From the NCBI GenBank assembly GCA_041481485.1, contig JBGPBY010000307.1:1-8749 (forward strand): a stretch of 8,749 bases of DNA, in the 5' to 3' direction. The notes below the pieces were generated by a model. The model searched no databases. It was not told the DNA's origin and saw only the letters and a list, made by a program, of their open reading frames with translations. The translations under genes were made by a program, and so were the position numbers. The stretch comes from JBGPBY01 sp041481485 (lineage in GTDB: Bacteria; Acidobacteriota; Terriglobia; 20CM-2-55-15). Positions 5,274 through 8,749 of this stretch are shown here, piece after piece; the first letter of the stretch is position 1; each line of letters starts with the position of its first letter.

Positions 5274-6749
5274 ATGAAATCGGGATCCTCTTTAATTGAA
5301 ATGCGCGCAATTTCAAAATCCTTCCCGGGTGTGCGCGCGCTTGAAAACGTTTCGCTTTCGGTAAATTCCGGTGAAGTCCACATGCTCGTCGGACAAAACG
5401 GCGCCGGCAAATCCACGCTGATCAAAATCCTTTGCGGTGCATATCATCCGGATCATGGCGAATTTCTCATCGAAGGCAAGCCGGTGCGCATTCAGTCTGT
5501 CGCCGACGCACGGCGGCTCGGGATCGCGGTTATTTTTCAGGAATTCTCGCTGGTCCCGTATCTGAACATTGCGCAAAACGTCTTTCTTGGCCGCGAACTG
5601 CGCGATCGGCGCCGCATGCACGCTGAAACATCGCGCCTGCTCGATTTATTGGGAGTCCAGCTGGATACGCGCACACTGGCCGTCAACCTTGGTGTAGCCC
5701 AGCAGCAGATTGTCGAAATTGCGAAGGCCTTGTCCCAGAATGCGCGCATTCTCGTCATGGACGAACCCACCGCAGCGCTCTCGGATCACGAAATCGAACG
5801 ATTGTTCGAGCGCATCCGGAAGCTCAAGCAGGAAGGCATGGCCGTCATTTATATTTCCCATCGTCTTCGGGAAGTGTTCGAAATCGGCGACCGGATCACC
5901 GTTCTGCGCGACGGACAAATTGCTGCCTCCCTTGTCCCTTCAAAGACGAATGTCAACGAACTGGTGAAACTGATGGTCGGCCGGGAAGTGACAACAAATG
6001 TCCGAAAATTCCCCACGGAATTCGGTGACATCGTCCTCGAGACTCGCGCACTCTCTGCAGCCAATGGAATTCGCGATGCGAACCTCAAGGTCAGAGCCGG
6101 TGAGATTGTCGGGCTTGCAGGACTTGTGGGGTCCGGCCGAAGCGAGCTGGCACGCGCGATATTCGGAGCCGACCGTGTCGTTGGCGGTGAAGTATGGGTC
6201 CATGGGAAAAAGCTTAGTAGCACGCCGGCGAATTCGGTCGCTCAACGGATCGGGCTCGTGCCCGAAAATCGCAAGACGGAAGGCCTTGCCATGATTCGAT
6301 CCGTCCATGACAACCTGCTTGTTGCGGGATTGCGATCGACCTTTCCCGGGCGGCGCTATCGGTTTCAGCAAGCGGCCACTCTCGTCGAAAACCTGATTTC
6401 CCGATTGCGCATCGCGACGCCTTCTCCGCGCCGCCCGGTGCGTTTCCTCAGCGGCGGCAATCAACAGAAGATTGTCTTTGGAAAATGGCTGAATGCCGGC
6501 TCGCGCTTGTTCATTCTCGATGAACCGACCCGGGGAATTGATGTTGGCGCAAAATCGGAAATCTTCGCGATCATGAACAGCCTTGCTTCCGAAGGAGCGG
6601 CCATACTGATGATCAGCTCCGATCTGCCCGAGATTGCCGCATATTGCGATCGCGCCTACGTGATGCGCGACAAATCCATCGTGGGAGAACTACCGCGCGG
6701 CAGTCTCACGGAACAGAACATACTCAATCTGGCGATGCATCATGCCTGA
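5274..6749 (+). CDS. Sugar-type ABC importer ATPase, duplicated (RbsA/MglA/LsrA class)
   Basis: The 491-aa cytoplasmic protein has two fused nucleotide-binding domains that power import through the following two permeases. Domain 1 has Walker A GQNGAGKST (40-48), the Q-loop Gln89, a relaxed signature LGVAQQQ (139-145), Walker B ILVMDEPT (159-166) and the switch His196. Domain 2 has a degenerate Walker A, GLVGSGRSE (283-291, Arg for Lys), a canonical LSGGNQQK signature (392-399) and Walker B LFILDEPT (412-419). This asymmetric pattern is typical of the ribose/galactose/xylose/AI-2 ATPases, which run about 500 aa. The ATG at 5274 was chosen because SLIEMRAISKSFPGVRAL aligns with the usual N-terminus; the frame stays open upstream only through repeat sequence. 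The alternative ATG at 5301 would remove the first strand. The gene overlaps the next by 8 nt. The substrate cannot be inferred. Confidence 0.97.
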   Translation: MKSGSSLIEMRAISKSFPGVRALENVSLSVNSGEVHMLVGQNGAGKSTLIKILCGAYHPDHGEFLIEGKPVRIQSVADARRLGIAVIFQEFSLVPYLNIAQNVFLGRELRDRRRMHAETSRLLDLLGVQLDTRTLAVNLGVAQQQIVEIAKALSQNARILVMDEPTAALSDHEIERLFERIRKLKQEGMAVIYISHRLREVFEIGDRITVLRDGQIAASLVPSKTNVNELVKLMVGREVTTNVRKFPTEFGDIVLETRALSAANGIRDANLKVRAGEIVGLAGLVGSGRSELARAIFGADRVVGGEVWVHGKKLSSTPANSVAQRIGLVPENRKTEGLAMIRSVHDNLLVAGLRSTFPGRRYRFQQAATLVENLISRLRIATPSPRRPVRFLSGGNQQKIVFGKWLNAGSRLFILDEPTRGIDVGAKSEIFAIMNSLASEGAAILMISSDLPEIAAYCDRAYVMRDKSIVGELPRGSLTEQNILNLAMHHA

Positions 6750-7677
6750 ACTGGCGACGGCCGTGCGTCGCATTCCCGGAATCGTTTACCTTCTATTCGC
6801 ACTGGTGCTGTTTTTTTCCGCATTCGGCTCGCGGTTTGCGTCGGTGCCCAACCTTCTTAACATTGGAACTCAGTCGTCCATCCTGTTGCTTCTGGCGTTG
6901 CCAATGACGCTGATCATCATGACCGAAGGACTGGATCTTTCGATGGGCGCAGTAATGGGGCTGTCGGGCGTTGTCCTTGCGATGTTGCTCGTTCAAGGTG
7001 TCGGTCTGCCCGCTGCATTCCTTGGGGCACTGGTGATCGGGATTTTGTTCGGAACTGCCAACGGCGTTTTGGTGGTGCTGCTGCAATTGCCGCCATTTGT
7101 CGCGACGCTCGGAATGCTTGGAGTCGCACAGGGCGTCGCCCTCGTCCTGACGGGTGGTCAAAGCGTGGTGGGAATCGGCTCCGGACTAACGACGCTCTAT
7201 TCCAGCCGCTGGATCGGACTCCCGTTTTCCATGATCGTGGCCGCGGCGGCATACGCACTGTTTCATTTCCTGCTGTATCACACGAGGGCCGGCACTTACG
7301 TGTTCGCACTAGGCGGAAATCGCGAAGCGCTGGCTCTGGCTGGAGTTCCTGCGAATCGGTTTCACATGTTTGTCTATGTTCTCGGCGGATTGATGGCCGG
7401 TGCCGGTTCTTTTCTCCTGACAGGACGGATGAGCGCCGGTCATCCCACTGCGGCAATCGGCATGGAATTTGACGCCATTGTCGCCGTCATCATCGGAGGA
7501 ACGAAACTCGAACGCGGCGACGGCTGGCTGCCCGGAACGGTTCTCGGTGTCCTTACGGTAGGTGTGTTGAGAAACGGATTGAATGTCATGGCCGTGCCGT
7601 CTTCGCTGCAAATCGCCAGCATCGGGGTGCTGGTGATTGCCGCCCTGCTTATCGATTCGATTCGAGGCCGCGCGTGA
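6742..7677 (+). CDS. ABC sugar-type permease 1 (RbsC/AraH family)
   Basis: The 311-aa inner-membrane protein consists mostly of hydrophobic helices, starting with one at about residues 13-30. It carries the family's hallmark TEGLDLSMGAVMGLSG (about 61-76). Further typical segments are PPFVATLGMLGVAQG and, near the end, the cytoplasmic coupling segment FDAIVAVIIGGTKLERGDG. Together with the second permease it should form the translocation channel. The ATG lies inside the end of the ATPase gene (8-nt overlap), and no strong ribosome binding site is seen, which fits translational coupling. Within this class, operons with two different permeases include LsrC/LsrD (autoinducer-2) and YtfT/YjfF (galactofuranose); the sequence alone does not say which, if either, applies. 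Confidence 0.95.
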   Translation: MPELATAVRRIPGIVYLLFALVLFFSAFGSRFASVPNLLNIGTQSSILLLLALPMTLIIMTEGLDLSMGAVMGLSGVVLAMLLVQGVGLPAAFLGALVIGILFGTANGVLVVLLQLPPFVATLGMLGVAQGVALVLTGGQSVVGIGSGLTTLYSSRWIGLPFSMIVAAAAYALFHFLLYHTRAGTYVFALGGNREALALAGVPANRFHMFVYVLGGLMAGAGSFLLTGRMSAGHPTAAIGMEFDAIVAVIIGGTKLERGDGWLPGTVLGVLTVGVLRNGLNVMAVPSSLQIASIGVLVIAALLIDSIRGRA

Positions 7678-8621
7678 ATCGGCGCCTCACATTCTCAACT
7701 ACAACGTACAGGCTCGTTGGCGTGTTCGTGCTGGCTGCGGCACTGGCATTCGCGACAGGTTCGTTCCTGACTCTGACCAACATCCTGAATGTCCTTCGTC
7801 AGGCGAGTCTCATATTTCTGATTGCCTCCGGCCTGACGCTGGTCATTTTGACCGCAGGACTCGATCTGTCGATCGGAGCGACTCTCGGTCTGAGTGCGTG
7901 CGTCACGGCGGTGGCGATTAAATCCACTGGCTCGATTGTTCTGGGAATCGGCGCCGGCCTTGCATGCGGGATTGTCATTGGATTGCTGAATGGCGCCATG
8001 ATCACGCGGTTGCGCCTTCCACCATTCATCGCGACGTACGGAATGCTGTGGATGGTTTATGGGATCAACTATTGGGCAATGGCGGGAAACACGATTTATG
8101 GTTTCCCTGAGGAATTCCGCGCGATCGGGAGTGGATATATATGGCACATTCCAACCCCGGTTTTGTTGATGGGATTGGTTCTGCTCGTGGGAAGCCTCTT
8201 CACGCGCTACACCACCTACGGCCACGAGATCTATGCCATCGGCGCAAATGCGGAAGTGGCGCGTCTTTCCGGTATTCCTGTCCGCTCGCGCCTGATGCTG
8301 GTGTATGCGATCAGCGGCGCCATGTCGGGTCTCGCCGGAGTGGTCTACCTGGCCCGCCTGAATTCGGCCGAAGCCGGAATCGGCGATCCACTGCTGTTGC
8401 AGGCGATCGCGGCAGTGCTGATCGGCGGAACATCGCTGTTTGGCGGAGAAGGCAATCTCTGCGGCGCATGGATTGGCGCATTGATTCTCACGCTGGTACT
8501 GAACGGGATGAACCTGCTGACAATCAGTGGAAATTGGCAACCCCTGATCACCGGCGTCATTGTGTTGCTGGCTGCCGGAATCGATACCATCGCGCGGCGC
8601 AGAAACGAAACGGGAACGTGA
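7674..8621 (+). CDS. ABC sugar-type permease 2 (RbsC/AraH family)
   Basis: The 315-aa membrane protein is a paralogue of the preceding permease but clearly diverged. Its hallmark is TAGLDLSIGATLGLSACV (about 60-77), followed by RLPPFIATYGMLWMVYG and the coupling region AIAAVLIGGTSLFGGEG. Translation starts at a GTG (7674) whose last two bases and the next base form the TGA stop of permease 1 (GTGA overlap). A GAGG (7664-7667) six bases upstream may serve as Shine-Dalgarno. As partner of permease 1 it completes a heterodimeric channel energised by the fused ATPase. The stop at 8619-8621 is followed 36 bp later by a family 1 palindromic element, and no substrate-binding protein gene begins before the window ends. 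Confidence 0.95.
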   Translation: MNRRLTFSTTTYRLVGVFVLAAALAFATGSFLTLTNILNVLRQASLIFLIASGLTLVILTAGLDLSIGATLGLSACVTAVAIKSTGSIVLGIGAGLACGIVIGLLNGAMITRLRLPPFIATYGMLWMVYGINYWAMAGNTIYGFPEEFRAIGSGYIWHIPTPVLLMGLVLLVGSLFTRYTTYGHEIYAIGANAEVARLSGIPVRSRLMLVYAISGAMSGLAGVVYLARLNSAEAGIGDPLLLQAIAAVLIGGTSLFGGEGNLCGAWIGALILTLVLNGMNLLTISGNWQPLITGVIVLLAAGIDTIARRRNETGT

Positions 8622-8657
8622 TATCTTGCGGGACGCACGTTGGCTGACTCGACTGTT

Positions 8658-8729
8658 GGCGCGGTCTATGACCGCGCACGATCATGAGGATTCCATCCCT
8701 TAAAATCGTGCGCGGTCATAGACCGCGCC
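8658..8729. repeat. Family 1 inverted-repeat element, perfect 25-bp arms
   Basis: Arms 8658-8682 and 8705-8729 are exact reverse complements around a 22-nt centre. Each arm is itself a hairpin: GCGCGGTC-TAT-GACCGCGC (8659-8677) and GCGCGGTC-ATA-GACCGCGC (8710-8728). The centre (AGGATTCCATCCCT) resembles that of the 2958-3060 element (AGGATTGCATTCCT), so the two are members of one family. It begins 36 bp past the transporter stop codon and could protect the 3' end of the mRNA or end transcription. There is no clear T-run after the right arm. Confidence 0.88.
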
Positions 8730-8749
8730 TACAGTCTGCCCCGTCCAGG

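Noticed and set aside
5045..5299. Small frames starting MSRWKA inside the repeat array
   Set aside because: The repeated MSRWKA/GVSRWS peptides simply translate the palindrome A sequence. There is no independent evidence of coding.
7695..8540. Minus-strand open frame of 281 codons opposite permease 2
   Set aside because: It is antisense to a clear RbsC-family permease and its translation is rich in Gln/His/Arg with no domain, which is typical of the complement of a membrane-protein gene.

Overview
The window is a moderately GC-rich bacterial chromosomal segment with two gene blocks transcribed away from each other from a repeat-filled gap (about 4772-5273). The gene content, the short ECF sigma/FecR pair and the abundant palindromic intergenic repeats look like a soil or sediment Acidobacteriota-type genome. 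That assignment is an inference from style; there is no rRNA or other taxonomic marker here.

Minus-strand block, in order of transcription: an ECF sigma factor (4298-4771), whose stop codon overlaps the ribosome binding site of a membrane-anchored FecR-domain protein (3086-4288). After a 246-bp gap filled largely by nested inverted repeats comes a full-length RapA-like SNF2 ATPase (68-2839), the recycling factor of RNA polymerase. The sigma/FecR pair is probably a trans-envelope signalling unit. Its FecR partner is unusual: after the FecR domain it carries a proline-rich linker, a c-type haem motif (CGSCH) and a helical insert, which suggests a haem- or redox-responsive regulator.

Plus-strand block: a tightly overlapping three-gene ABC importer operon of the ribose/galactose/AI-2 class. 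It encodes a fused double-domain ATPase (5274-6749) and two different RbsC-type permeases (6742-7677 and 7674-8621). No substrate-binding protein is present, so the substrate cannot be named. The operon appears to start from an extended -10 box only 10 bases before the ATG, implying a leaderless or nearly leaderless mRNA.

Two palindromic repeat families occupy the intergenic space. Family 1 is made of paired 19-nt hairpins (core GGTC-TAT-GACC) arranged as long inverted repeats. Members lie at 2914-3086 (nested) and 8658-8729 (a perfect 25-bp inverted repeat), with a remnant at 29-64. Its stems show a compensatory G-C to C-G change between copies. Family 2 alternates CCACCGGCGTGAGCCGGTGG with GCCGCGGAGCGGC at 4897-5222. 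Its last half-unit runs up to the ATG of the transporter operon. No transposase is encoded in the window.
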